From contig CP083824.1 in NCBI GenBank assembly GCA_023023105.1, positions 2,108,001-2,172,000 of the forward strand: DNA of 64,000 bases, given 5' to 3'. Below, in pieces: positions 1-8,656 of this stretch. Origin of the DNA: Enterobacter ludwigii. Lineage in GTDB: Bacteria; Pseudomonadota; Gammaproteobacteria; Enterobacterales; Enterobacteriaceae. The notes under the pieces are model-generated. The model worked only from the letters and a program-made list of their open reading frames with translations. It was not told the DNA's origin and ran no database searches. Position 1 is the first letter of the stretch. Each line of letters begins with the position of its first letter. A program made the translations under genes and the position numbers.

Positions 1-1075
1 TACGTTCAGGAACATCAGATACTATATCGATCTTGCTCATAACTATATTTATATTAATCAGCTAGTTAATACCCACAACTATACCTTCAGTAACTGGCTT
101 GAGGGTAATAATGGCAGCATCAATATTGCACATAGCGCACACACGATTTCGATTGATGATAATGCCCTTAAAGATCTACTGAAGGGGGAAACCACGCTGT
201 CTCATATTTATCAGGATGGCTACACCCGCAATAATATTATTAGCATGCTTACCCCGGTATTTCTGGGTGATAAAGTAAAAGGCATTCTGATTACAGACAT
301 CAATGTTGACGATCTGGTCGTTTCGTTTAATACTGTCGATCGTCCGTTGTTATGGCGATTCCTTTCTTTATATGTCACCGATAATGGAACCGGCATCCAT
401 ATTGCTTTCCATAAGCCATATATCAAATCTTTTGCCTTGATCAGTTATGAAGATTCACTCACCCAGTATTACACTCTGCATGTGAAACTGGATGCTTTCT
501 ACGTCATTATTGCGAATTTATGGCTGTTTCTGCTTTATCTCCTTGGTACCTGGGCATTATGCCGATATGCGTATAAGCAGTTAATCAGACAAACGTTGCT
601 TTCCAGGGATAATGTGACGGACGCAATGACCGGACTGTATAACAGAAAAGTCATTACACCTGAGCTGGAACATAAAATCCGCTCACTCGTTGACAGAGCT
701 ATCCCTGTCACGATCATCGCCATTGACAGTGATGGCCTCAAAAGAATCAATGATTCTCTCGGCCACCATATGGGGGATAAAGCGATACAGACGCTGGGGA
801 TGGTTCTGGGCAATGTCATTCGTAAAAGTGACTACGGTATCAGGCTTGGGGGCGATGAGTTCTGTTTACTTCTTATCGATTATACGCTGAATAAATCCCG
901 CGAAGTTATTACCCGTGCGCAGAAGCAATTACTCACGATTGACCCGAATAAACTGGTGGCATTTTCCTGGGGGGCATATCAGTTGCGGCCTGGGGACACG
1001 CTGGATGTCGCGATGCTGAAAGCCGACGAGTTGCTCTATCAGCATAAACGCAGCAAATATGAAGAACGCCGATAA
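1..1075 (+). CDS. Membrane diguanylate cyclase, 5' end outside the window
   Basis: The frame is open from base 2, so the gene starts upstream of the window. About 160 visible residues form an extracytoplasmic sensor-like region, followed by one membrane segment (near VIIANLWLFLLYLLGTWALC) and a C-terminal GGDEF domain. The active-site motif RLGGDEF is intact. An RKSD motif lies exactly five residues before GGDEF and fits the RxxD product-inhibition site. Such enzymes make cyclic-di-GMP from two GTP at the inner membrane in response to a periplasmic signal. The architecture resembles several E. coli Dgc proteins; I cannot say which. Class confident, ligand unknown. Confidence 0.9.
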   Translation, partial: TFRNIRYYIDLAHNYIYINQLVNTHNYTFSNWLEGNNGSINIAHSAHTISIDDNALKDLLKGETTLSHIYQDGYTRNNIISMLTPVFLGDKVKGILITDINVDDLVVSFNTVDRPLLWRFLSLYVTDNGTGIHIAFHKPYIKSFALISYEDSLTQYYTLHVKLDAFYVIIANLWLFLLYLLGTWALCRYAYKQLIRQTLLSRDNVTDAMTGLYNRKVITPELEHKIRSLVDRAIPVTIIAIDSDGLKRINDSLGHHMGDKAIQTLGMVLGNVIRKSDYGIRLGGDEFCLLLIDYTLNKSREVITRAQKQLLTIDPNKLVAFSWGAYQLRPGDTLDVAMLKADELLYQHKRSKYEERR

Positions 1076-1195
1076 ACTCGCGTGCATGAGTCTTTATTTC
1101 TTGCACGATAGCGCTCAGTGTAATCTGATTAAGGACGATCTAAGGCCGAACTGTATGGTGGCATGCCATTACATGGGTGATGTATTTTGGCATTT

Positions 1196-2104
1196 TTACG
1201 TTCGCTTCGGGTAGATATATTCCGCTAATCCCTTTGACAGAACATCGAAAACTAATTTGCAGCACCGACTATTACGCAGGTCTTCGTGCATGACGAGCCA
1301 TGTATCAAGGTATAAAGAAAAGAAATGTGGAAGTATCCGCTGAAGCGGAATAGGTCCATTGGCCAGTTGTACCTGGCATATGCCAATGCCTGCACCGGCA
1401 CGAATCAGGCTTAGCTGAGCCACGTCGCTGTCAGTGCGTATAGAAAAGAGATCCCGATTTAGCTGCGGGTATTTTTTCAATACATTACGGATGAAAGGCG
1501 TATTCCGATCAAAACCAACCAGCGCGTGTTTCAACAGATCTTCGGTATTGTCAGGCGCGCCATGTCGGGCAAGATAAGCAGTGGACGCGTGTAGACCGAG
1601 CTCAATGCTGCCAACGCGACGAGCAATAAGCTGCTCCTGTATTGGCGTCGTCATGCGTATCGCAATATCTGCTTCTCTATGCAGTAAATCCTGAACCCGA
1701 TTGGACAGCACTAATTCAATCGTGATTTGCGGGTTGGATTCCCTGAGCTGCGCAATGAGTGGCGGGAGTACCTCGACACCAATAATCTCACTTGCAGAGA
1801 CACGTACTACACCGCGAATGGACGCGCTGCTAGCACCAACGTTGGCCGCTGTACGCTCCAGCGTGTTAGCCGTACTCTCCATCGCTTCGGCATGTTCCCT
1901 CAACGCCTGCGCAGTTTCAGTTGCCAGCAATCCCGTTTGCGACCGCGTGAACAATACCTGGCCGAGGGCAGATTCCAGTGCAGCTATGTGCCGACCTGCC
2001 GTTGGTTGCGTAATACCAAGCATGCGGGATGCACCGGAAAGAGACCCTTCTCTGAGCACCGCAAGAAATGTTCGGTACCACTCCCATGGAATAGATGTCT
2101 TCAT
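1196..2104 (-). CDS. LysR-family transcriptional regulator
   Basis: This 302-residue protein has an N-terminal winged helix-turn-helix (residues about 8-65, with SLSGASRMLGITQPTAGRHI) followed by a periplasmic-binding-protein-like effector domain, the usual LysR layout and length. It is divergent from the epimerase-like gene at 2201, with 96 bp between them, so it probably controls that gene and itself. A 14-bp perfect palindrome overlaps its own start codon. No good Shine-Dalgarno is visible before the ATG at 2104, so expression may be weak. Effector unknown. Confidence 0.88.
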   Translation of the reverse strand: MKTSIPWEWYRTFLAVLREGSLSGASRMLGITQPTAGRHIAALESALGQVLFTRSQTGLLATETAQALREHAEAMESTANTLERTAANVGASSASIRGVVRVSASEIIGVEVLPPLIAQLRESNPQITIELVLSNRVQDLLHREADIAIRMTTPIQEQLIARRVGSIELGLHASTAYLARHGAPDNTEDLLKHALVGFDRNTPFIRNVLKKYPQLNRDLFSIRTDSDVAQLSLIRAGAGIGICQVQLANGPIPLQRILPHFFSLYLDTWLVMHEDLRNSRCCKLVFDVLSKGLAEYIYPKRT

Positions 2105-2116
2105 ACAAATTTGTAT
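2103..2116. promoter_or_regulatory. Palindrome over the LysR start codon
   Basis: ATACAAATTTGTAT is a perfect 14-bp palindrome whose left edge overlaps the start codon of the LysR gene (ATG at 2104-2102 on the minus strand). LysR proteins bind AT-rich dyads of the T-N11-A type between divergent genes, so this is a plausible autoregulatory operator. Its function is inferred. Confidence 0.45.
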
Positions 2117-2200
2117 ACCTGCCCTATATTGATATGCAATACCATTTAGCTCTGCCTGTACTTATGCTGTCAATCTGAAATCAGCAAAGAGGCAAATACG

Positions 2201-3184
2201 ATGGAAACCAGAGGGAAGGTCTTAATACTAGGCGCTACAGGCGGTATTGGTGGTGAAACTGCTCGACAACTCATTCGGGAAAAATGGGAGGTACGTGCAT
2301 TAAAACGAGGAAGCCATGGAAGCGAACTTAATGGCGAAATCCAGTGGATAGCGGGCGATGCTCTCGACAAAGAACAAGTCGCCTCTGCGGCGAAAGACTG
2401 CTCTGTGATCGTACACGCCGTCAACCCACCCGGCTACCGAAACTGGCAGCATCTTGTATTGCCTATGCTGCGCAACACAATCAATGCAGCAGAAAGAAAT
2501 GGATCCTTGGTAGTGCTTCCAGGTACCGTTTACAACTATGGTCCTGATGCCTTCCCGCTGTTACGAGAAGATGCTCAGCAAAGGCCAGTCACAAGGAAAG
2601 GAGCGATCAGGGTACAAATGGAGAAAGAACTTGAGGCCTATTCACGGCGTGGCGGACGGGTCCTGGTCGTCCGCGCGGGGGATTTCTTCGGTCCACACGC
2701 TGGTAATAACTGGTTTTCTCAAGGTTTGATCAAGCCCGGCACACTGCCAAAAGTAATTTCTAATCCAGGTACGGCTGAAACAGGTCATCAGTGGGCCTAT
2801 TTACCTGATATCGCGAAAACTATTGCTGCATTGCTGGCGCGACGTGAAGAACTTGAGCCATTTGCGCGATTCCATATGCAAGGACATTGGGATCCCGACG
2901 GCAGCCAAATGGTCAGGGCGATACAACGTATCACCGCACACTATGGCGGTGTTGCCAAAATACACTCATTTCCGTGGTGGTTTATGCACCTGGCAGCACC
3001 TTTCAACGCAACCTTGCGCGAACTTCTGGAAATGCGGTATCTGTGGCGTCAATCGGTCCGCCTGGACAATACGAAACTCGTGACTTTTTTAGGTGCCGAG
3101 CCGCATACCCCTCTTGATGAGGCTGTTCGTATGACATTACAGGGACTGGGATGCCTCACAGCACGAAGCGGACGATCTAACTGA
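2201..3184 (+). CDS. NAD(P)-dependent epimerase/dehydratase-like protein
   Basis: The 327-residue protein opens with a Rossmann fold (VLILGATGGIGGETARQL, residues about 8-25) and continues as an atypical extended short-chain dehydrogenase. A conserved-looking WAYLPDIAKTIAALL stretch sits around residue 195. I see no clear YxxxK catalytic pair, which is common in atypical NmrA/epimerase relatives that bind nucleotide without known chemistry. The start is supported by AGAGG eight bases upstream. It is divergent from a LysR gene that probably regulates it. The substrate cannot be told from sequence. Confidence 0.82.
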   Translation: METRGKVLILGATGGIGGETARQLIREKWEVRALKRGSHGSELNGEIQWIAGDALDKEQVASAAKDCSVIVHAVNPPGYRNWQHLVLPMLRNTINAAERNGSLVVLPGTVYNYGPDAFPLLREDAQQRPVTRKGAIRVQMEKELEAYSRRGGRVLVVRAGDFFGPHAGNNWFSQGLIKPGTLPKVISNPGTAETGHQWAYLPDIAKTIAALLARREELEPFARFHMQGHWDPDGSQMVRAIQRITAHYGGVAKIHSFPWWFMHLAAPFNATLRELLEMRYLWRQSVRLDNTKLVTFLGAEPHTPLDEAVRMTLQGLGCLTARSGRSN

Positions 3185-3290
3185 GCCAAAGGTCTGCTTT
3201 GAATGAAGAGCGGAAGTTGGTAATTGTTGAAACCATCAAGGCGGACATTACGTGCATTGTCGTGTATTAATTAACGGGTAGAAAGTCAAA

Positions 3291-3602
3291 GTGAGTGAAC
3301 AGGAAATGAGTGTAGGTGAATTGTATTTGGATGGAGCGCACGTCCTATCTGAAAAAGAGTTTCATTCCATTATGTCTGCATCATTAGACTTTGGGCCCTA
3401 CTATGGTAGAAATCTCGATGCATTGTGGGATCGCCTTAGCACCGATGTTGAAAGGCCAGTAAAAATAATATGGTTAAACTCTGATTTATCCAGAATATAT
3501 CTTGGCAGTTATTTCGACGAAATTATCAAGGTTTTTGAGAGGGCAAAACTGCAAGACCTGAATTCAAATTGGGAAGAAAAGTTCGAGTATGTATTGAAAT
3601 AA
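3291..3602 (+). CDS. Barstar-family RNase inhibitor, no visible partner
   Basis: The protein is at most 103 residues, from a GTG start; an ATG five codons in (3306) is an alternative. The pattern LDGAHVLSEKEFH...FGPYYGRNLDALWDRLSTDVERPVKIIW is the barstar family signature, including the YYGRNLDALWD helix that contacts the ribonuclease active site. Barstars block barnase-type RNases, and polymorphic-toxin systems use them as immunity proteins. No barnase-like or toxin gene lies next to it: upstream is an oxidoreductase and downstream a small membrane ORF and an IS3 element. It is therefore an orphan immunity gene or protects against a toxin encoded elsewhere. Confidence 0.85.
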   Translation: MSEQEMSVGELYLDGAHVLSEKEFHSIMSASLDFGPYYGRNLDALWDRLSTDVERPVKIIWLNSDLSRIYLGSYFDEIIKVFERAKLQDLNSNWEEKFEYVLK

Positions 3603-3767
3603 CCCGTACCCGCTGGATAGTCCGGCGTAGTGGCATACCGATTTTGGCAACATAAACAGAAGTGTGAAATGACCGCTCCTGGCACTCAGGTGACCTACAT
3701 AACGGCGTTCACCGAGGCTCAACTGGACAGTAAGATGTTTTTGTCCAGTTGTACCTGCCTGTGGCAT

Positions 3768-3992
3768 TTATCTCAGTAATACCTGAATCAGCTGAACGAA
3801 GATATACACTGTCGCTGCCACTTGTATAGTCCGGAACCCCCATCTGAGATAGCGCCATTCCTGGCGTTCTCTGGCATCAGCTGCTTCAATAGCGGGGTCA
3901 GAACATTTTCTTTTCCTGGCCCTGAATTCATCGATTACCCACAAGATGAGAATAAAGATAATGATGGTTTTCTGAAGGATGGGATTATCCAC
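3768..3992 (-). CDS. Small hypothetical membrane protein
   Basis: This 74-residue ORF starts at GTG with a weak GGAG nine bases upstream. It has two hydrophobic stretches (residues about 8-20 and 55-73) separated by a charged, Arg/Glu-rich segment, as in a two-pass inner-membrane protein. I do not recognise it. It lies in an AT-rich stretch between the barstar gene and an IS element. The rest of 3603-4109 holds nothing I can assign. Confidence 0.4.
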   Translation of the reverse strand: MDNPILQKTIIIFILILWVIDEFRARKRKCSDPAIEAADARERQEWRYLRWGFRTIQVAATVYIFVQLIQVLLR

Positions 3993-4109
3993 AAAGAGTG
4001 ACTCCGGCCTGCCCGCTGATACAAGCAGAATAGATGAACCACCTTCACGTAGCCACCACTAAATGTAGGGGTGATATTCGTTTTCGTTCTGAATCGCCAC
4101 GCGTTTAAC

Positions 4110-5298
4110 AGACACCTCAGAGTCATTTAAGATGACTTAAAGAGAGGTGCCCATGAGCGGTAAGCGTTATCCTGAAGAGTTTAAAACTGAAGCAGTCAAA
4201 CAGGTTGTTGATCGCGGTTATTCTGTTGCCAGCGTTGCAACACGTCTCGATATCACCACCCACAGCCTTTATGCCTGGATAAAGAAGTACGGTCCGGATT
4301 CTTCCACTAATAAAGAACAGTCAGATGCTCAGGCCGAGATCCGCCGTCTCCAGAAAGAGCTGAAACGGGTTACCGACGAACGGGACATATTAAAAAAAGC
4401 CGCGGCGTACTTCGCAAAGCTGTCCGACTGAGGTACGCCTTTATCCGTGACAACTCCTGTTGCTGGCCTGTTCGCCTGCTCTGTCGGGTGCTGGATGTTC
4501 ATCCCAGTGGTTTTTACGCCTGGCTTCAGCAGCCGCATTCACAACGCCATCAGGCAGACCTGAGACTGACAGGACAGATTAAACAGTTCTGGCTGGAATC
4601 GGGATGCGTCTATGGTTATCGCAAAATCCATCTGGATCTGCGTGACAGCGGGCAACAGTGCGGAGTAAACAGAGTCTGGAGACTGATGAAACGTGTCGGA
4701 ATAAAGGCTCAGGTCGGATACCGAAGCCCGCGGGCACGTAAAGGCGAGGCCAGTATCGTGTCACCCAACAGGCTCCAGCGACAGTTCAATCCGGATGCTC
4801 CTGATGAGCGTTGGGTAACGGACATAACCTACATCAGGACCCACGAAGGCTGGCTGTATCTTGCCGTTGTTGTTGATCTGTTCTCACGCAAAATTATCGG
4901 CTGGTCCATGCAATCCCGGATGACAAAGGACATTGTCCTGAACGCACTGCTGATGGCTGTATGGCGGCGTAATCCCGAAAAACAGGTGCTGGTTCATTCG
5001 GATCAGGGCAGTCAGTACACAAGCCATGAGTGGCAGTCGTTCCTGAAATCACACGGCCTGGAGGGTAGCATGAGCCGTCGCGGTAACTGCCATGATAATG
5101 CGGTTGCAGAAAGTTTTTTCCAGTTGTTGAAACGTGAACGGATAAAGAAAAAGATCTACGGAACGCGGGAAGAAGCCCGCAGTGATATTTTTGATTACAT
5201 CGAAATGTTTTATAACAGTAAGCGTCGGCATGGTTCTAGCGAACAGATGTCACCGACAGAATATGAAAACCAGTATTATCAACGGCTCGGAAGTGTCT
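4110..5298 (+). mobile_element. IS3-family insertion sequence
   Basis: An element of about 1.19 kb carries the two overlapping reading frames typical of IS3. Imperfect terminal inverted repeats are visible: the left end begins AGACACCTCAGAGTC, and the right end read inward begins AGACACTTCCGAGCC. The right repeat overlaps the orfB stop codon. No target duplication of 3-5 bp is evident on either plausible boundary, so the element may be old or its flanks rearranged. Ends are uncertain by one or two bases. Confidence 0.8.
4153..4431 (+). CDS. IS3-family OrfA
   Basis: This 92-residue protein (from ATG at 4153) has an N-terminal helix-turn-helix (YPEEFKTEAVKQVVDRGYSVASVATRLDI as the DNA-recognition region) and a C-terminal leucine-zipper-like coiled coil (QAEIRRLQKELKRVTDERDILKKA). 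This is the standard OrfA that binds IS ends. Near its end a run of seven A followed by G (4392-4399) gives the slippery site for -1 frameshifting into orfB. Confidence 0.9.
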   Translation: MSGKRYPEEFKTEAVKQVVDRGYSVASVATRLDITTHSLYAWIKKYGPDSSTNKEQSDAQAEIRRLQKELKRVTDERDILKKAAAYFAKLSD

Positions 5299-5300
5299 AG
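4395..5300 (+). CDS. IS3-family OrfB transposase domain, expressed by -1 frameshift
   Basis: This frame is entered from orfA by -1 slippage on A7G at 4392-4399; read alone, the first Met is at 4488. The rve integrase core is intact: the DDE triad falls in WVTDITYI, LVHSDQGSQYTS and CHDNAVAESFFQLLKRE, with the usual 35-residue D-E spacing. The protein ends at the right inverted repeat. There is no stop or gap, so the element may still be active. Confidence 0.88.
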   Translation, partial: KSRGVLRKAVRLRYAFIRDNSCCWPVRLLCRVLDVHPSGFYAWLQQPHSQRHQADLRLTGQIKQFWLESGCVYGYRKIHLDLRDSGQQCGVNRVWRLMKRVGIKAQVGYRSPRARKGEASIVSPNRLQRQFNPDAPDERWVTDITYIRTHEGWLYLAVVVDLFSRKIIGWSMQSRMTKDIVLNALLMAVWRRNPEKQVLVHSDQGSQYTSHEWQSFLKSHGLEGSMSRRGNCHDNAVAESFFQLLKRERIKKKIYGTREEARSDIFDYIEMFYNSKRRHGSSEQMSPTEYENQYYQRLGSV

Positions 5301-5517
5301 ATTATCCGTGGCGATTCATTCTGGTGGATTTTGCGGTGATTCTGTCCATGGCAGTTTGCTCCCCTGCTATCTGACCGGCAGCGATGAGCGAGAAGCGGAC
5401 CTTCTCGCCCTGTATGGATAGAAAGCTACAAATTGATGTTTCACCTTCCAGATAGTTACAGGCAAAACGGTATATTTCAGAATTACCTGTACTGATGTCT
5501 GATTACTCAGGTCTTGT
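5301..5517. other. Short gap with no assignable feature
   Basis: These 217 bp lie between the IS3 element and the 3' end of the split old yellow enzyme gene. I see no credible gene or hairpin. It may include debris from an earlier insertion. Confidence 0.3.
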
Positions 5518-5888
5518 TTATGTCGGGAACCATCCGGGCGTTTTCTGAATCACTTGCCATAGTTTTTCAGGGATCGCTAATTCGTCTGACCGTTGAGACA
5601 GGATAAGCATGTTTTTTACCTTATTCTCATGGCCTGCCTGCACCAGCTCCATCCAGTCGGGATTCATGACAATCGTCCGGCCTAAGGCAACCAGTGACAG
5701 TCCGGCCTCCAGAGCCTGTTGAGCCGCCTGTGACGAAGTAATTTTTCCGGCCGCCAGCAAAGGTAAACGCCCATTAAATTGTTCTACAAACCGCGCCAGA
5801 ATTGTTTCCTTATCCTCACTACCCTGCGGCCGCTCAGTAAGTACGTCGTGGAGTGAGATATGGAGATAGTCAATGAGAGTCTCTTTCT

Positions 5889-6945
5889 GGCTTTGTTGAA
5901 TAAATCAGATTTCGGGTAAGTCTCCCCCGTAGCGGGTTGTGTTTTCAGGCAATACGCACGCTTTCAGGCATACCTGCTTTCGTCATTTTGTTCAGCGCTC
6001 GTACCAGGGCCATAGCCTCCGCAACCTGACCATCGTAGTCACGCAGCGTCAGTGAACCCCCGAACTGCTGTTTTACCCGGTACATCGCCGTTTCCGCTAT
6101 CGAGCGACGGTTGTAATCTGTTGTCCATTTCCACCGCGCATTACTCCCGGTCATTCGCTGATTCGCAACAGCACGGTTACGGTCTGCATATTCACCGGGC
6201 CAGTAACCCGCGCCTTTTCGGGGCGGGATAAGCGCGCTGATTTTCTTACGCCGCAGTTCATCGTGACAGAGCCGGGTGTCGTAAGCGCCGTCTGCCGATG
6301 CTGCCCCGATTTTCCGGTGGGTTTGCCGGATTAACCCGGGGAAGGCCTCTGAGTCCGTAACGTTGTTCAGCGACAGGTCAGCGCAGATGATTTCATGTGT
6401 TTTACTGTCAACGGCGAGATGCAGCTTACGCCAGATACGGCGGCGTTCCTGGCCATGCTTTTTGACTTTCCACTCGCCTTCACCGAAGACCTTCAGCCCG
6501 GTGGAATCAATTACCAGGTGTGCGATTTCACCCCGGGTGGGCGTTTTGAAACTGACATTAACCGACTTTGCCCGCCTGCTGACACAGCTGTAATCCGGGC
6601 AGCGTAGCGGAACGTTCATCAGAGAAAAAATGGAATCAATAAAGCCCTGCGCAGCGCGCAGGGTCAGCCTGAATACGCGTTTAATGACCAGCACAGTCGT
6701 GATGGCAAGGTCAGAATAGCGCTGAGGTCTGCCTCGTGAAGAAGGTGTTGCTGACTCATACCAGGCCTGAATAGCTTCATCATCCAGCCAGAAAGTTATG
6801 GAGCCACGGTTGATGAGGGCTTTATTGTAGGTGGGCCAGTTGGTGATTTTGAACTTTTGCTTTGCCACGGAACGGTCTGCGTTGTCGGGAAGATGCGTGA
6901 TCTGATCCTTCAACTCAGCAAAAGTTCGATTTATTCAACAAAGCC
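5889..6945 (-). mobile_element. Complete IS903-like element (IS5 family)
   Basis: The element is 1057 bp, the size of IS903, bounded by perfect 18-bp inverted repeats GGCTTTGTTGAATAAATC at both ends. The flanking 9-mers 5880-5888 and 6946-6954 are identical (TCTCTTTCT), the expected IS903 target duplication. Everything points to a single, fairly recent simple insertion into the old yellow enzyme gene. Confidence 0.97.
5945..6868 (-). CDS. IS903-like transposase
   Basis: Starting at the GTG before AKQKFKITNWPTYNKALINR gives 307 residues, the length of the IS903 transposase; the frame stays open to 6913. It is a DDE transposase of the IS5/IS4 superfamily, with VIDSTGLKVFGEGEWK, ASADGAYDTRLC and the C-terminal Y-(2)-R-(3)-E-(6)-K motif in YNRRSIAETAMYRVKQQFG. 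The frame is intact, so the element is probably mobile. Confidence 0.95.
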   Translation of the reverse strand: MAKQKFKITNWPTYNKALINRGSITFWLDDEAIQAWYESATPSSRGRPQRYSDLAITTVLVIKRVFRLTLRAAQGFIDSIFSLMNVPLRCPDYSCVSRRAKSVNVSFKTPTRGEIAHLVIDSTGLKVFGEGEWKVKKHGQERRRIWRKLHLAVDSKTHEIICADLSLNNVTDSEAFPGLIRQTHRKIGAASADGAYDTRLCHDELRRKKISALIPPRKGAGYWPGEYADRNRAVANQRMTGSNARWKWTTDYNRRSIAETAMYRVKQQFGGSLTLRDYDGQVAEAMALVRALNKMTKAGMPESVRIA

Positions 6946-7750
6946 TCTCTTTCTCTAACTGACACACCAGAGCCTGGGAGTCATTAATCCGTAATCCTCC
7001 GTCTCCTGACTCTTCCGGCGATAACCGGTAACCCAGTAAAAAGGGTTTCCTGGCATGAGTTTCAATAACCCGCCGGACTTCCCGAACGACCTCCAGCGGG
7101 AAACGCATCCGGTTTGCTAATGAACCACCCCATTCGTCAGTACGCTGGTTAAACCAGGGGGAGAAGAAGTTCTGGATAAGAAAACCATGTGCGCCGTGCA
7201 ATTCGACACCATCAAATCCGGCCTCAATTGCGCGGCGAGTGGCTTCGCCGAAGTCATGAATGACATCAAGAATTTCGTCATGTTCCATCGCCCGGCTGGC
7301 TTGTTCCCCGCGATTAAAAGGGCCAGCCGGAGCGGCCAGGGCGCTGGCGCTGACCAGCTCTCCACCAGTGATGAGTTCGGGAACCGCTTTATTACCGGCA
7401 TGAAACAGTTGCAGGATTGCCAGCGCCCCCCCGCTTTTTGCCGCATCAGCCAGTTTCCTCAGACTCGGGATAAAACGATCATCGTAGGCTGCGAATTCAT
7501 TGGTGAAACCCACTCCGTTTCTCTGAACATGAGCGCATCCCGTTATCACTAATCCCACACCGGTAGCGCGTGCCCGATAATAGTTTACTTCTTCATCTGA
7601 AATAGTTTCATCGTCATTAGCGGACCAGGTGGTCATCGGTGCCATAACGACGCGGTTACGCATCCTGAGGCCATTTTTAAACGTGAAGGCCTGGGTTAAT
7701 AAGTCAGTCATTGTACTCTCGATATTTAAAACATCGGGTGCTTACACCCA

Positions 7751-8584
7751 TTAATCAAAATCGGTTGTATTACTCAGCGCCGCAAATTCGCGTATCTCTT
7801 TAATACGGGCTTCCAGCGAAGGCATTACATAACTGATAGCGTCATTCCCTATAAGCAGCTGTCGGGGTGGGTTCTCCATTTCAACCATCTGACAAACGAC
7901 CTGTGCAAGTTTGGCCGGGTCCCCTTGCTGTTGACCATCTGCGGATGCCAGTAACTCACGCGCATCGCCGAAATCGGCATAGTCCTCAATCTTTTTTTCG
8001 CCATAGTGGGCCGAACTATTGCTGAGAAACTCTGTGCGGAAGAAACCGGGCTCAATCGCGGTGACATGAATACCAAGCGGCGTAACTTCATCGGCAAGGG
8101 CCAGCGTCATACCTTCAACGGCAAACTTCGATGCAGAATAGAATGTAGCGTTTGCGACCGCTTTGACACCCGCGATCGAGGACGTATTAATAATGCGTCC
8201 GCTATGCTGCTGGCGCATGACCGGTAAGACAGCGCGTAGCACATTGGCCGTGCCGAACACGTTAGTGGCAAACTGCAGCTCTATTTGTTCAGCGGTTGCC
8301 TCTTCAAAGCGACCCAGCAGGCAGAATCCCGCGTTGTTAACCAGAACATCAATACGCCCGAAACGGCGAACAGCGGCATCTACAGCAACCTTAGCCTGGT
8401 GCTCATCGCGAACATCAAGCTCCAGCAGCGCAATATTCTCCGCCGCTACCGTGCTGAATATTTGGCGTAATTTGTCCATATTACGCCCCGTTGCCACCAC
8501 ACGATCTCCCTGTTGCAAAGCGGCATTCACTATACTGACCCCCATACCGCGGGCAGCCCCGGTTACAAACCAAACACGATTCAT
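7751..8584 (-). CDS. Short-chain dehydrogenase/reductase
   Basis: This 277-residue classical SDR has the cofactor loop TGAARGMG (residues 8-15), NNAG at 83-86, the catalytic Ser at about 135 (NTSS), and Tyr149/Lys153 in FYSASKFAVEG. The start is supported by GAGGTG seven bases upstream. It is the fourth gene of a leftward operon: hydrolase, hydrolase, NAD-binding protein, SDR, old yellow enzyme. With the broken OYE it would form a carbonyl/enone-reducing pair; the substrate is unknown. Confidence 0.9.
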   Translation of the reverse strand: MNRVWFVTGAARGMGVSIVNAALQQGDRVVATGRNMDKLRQIFSTVAAENIALLELDVRDEHQAKVAVDAAVRRFGRIDVLVNNAGFCLLGRFEEATAEQIELQFATNVFGTANVLRAVLPVMRQQHSGRIINTSSIAGVKAVANATFYSASKFAVEGMTLALADEVTPLGIHVTAIEPGFFRTEFLSNSSAHYGEKKIEDYADFGDARELLASADGQQQGDPAKLAQVVCQMVEMENPPRQLLIGNDAISYVMPSLEARIKEIREFAALSNTTDFD

Positions 8585-8656
8585 CTCAGTTCACCTCGAT
8601 AAGTTTAAGAACCCGTACTGCAATACAAGCTGTACGGGTAAAAGGGCATGATTGAT

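Larger units (their letters stand above)
5518..7711 (-). pseudogene. Old yellow enzyme (NADH:flavin oxidoreductase), split by IS903
   Basis: The N-terminal part (7711 down to 6946) encodes an OYE-type FMN barrel with VVMAPMTTWSA, the NADPH/substrate motif VELHGAHGFLIQNFFSPWFNQRTDEWGG and a following LLGYRLSPEE. The C-terminal part (5880 to 5518) carries LPLLAAGKITSSQAAQQALEAG and GRTIVMNPDW, the FMN-phosphate loop. Removing the element and one 9-bp duplicate restores one continuous frame across the junction (QLEKE-TLIDYLHISLHDV). The intact enzyme would reduce activated C=C bonds using NAD(P)H and FMN. The truncated N-terminal product lacks the FMN phosphate site and is probably dead. Confidence 0.9.

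Noticed and set aside
4104..5304. Target duplication around the IS3 element
   Set aside because: Neither plausible pair of ends gives matching 3-5 bp flanks.
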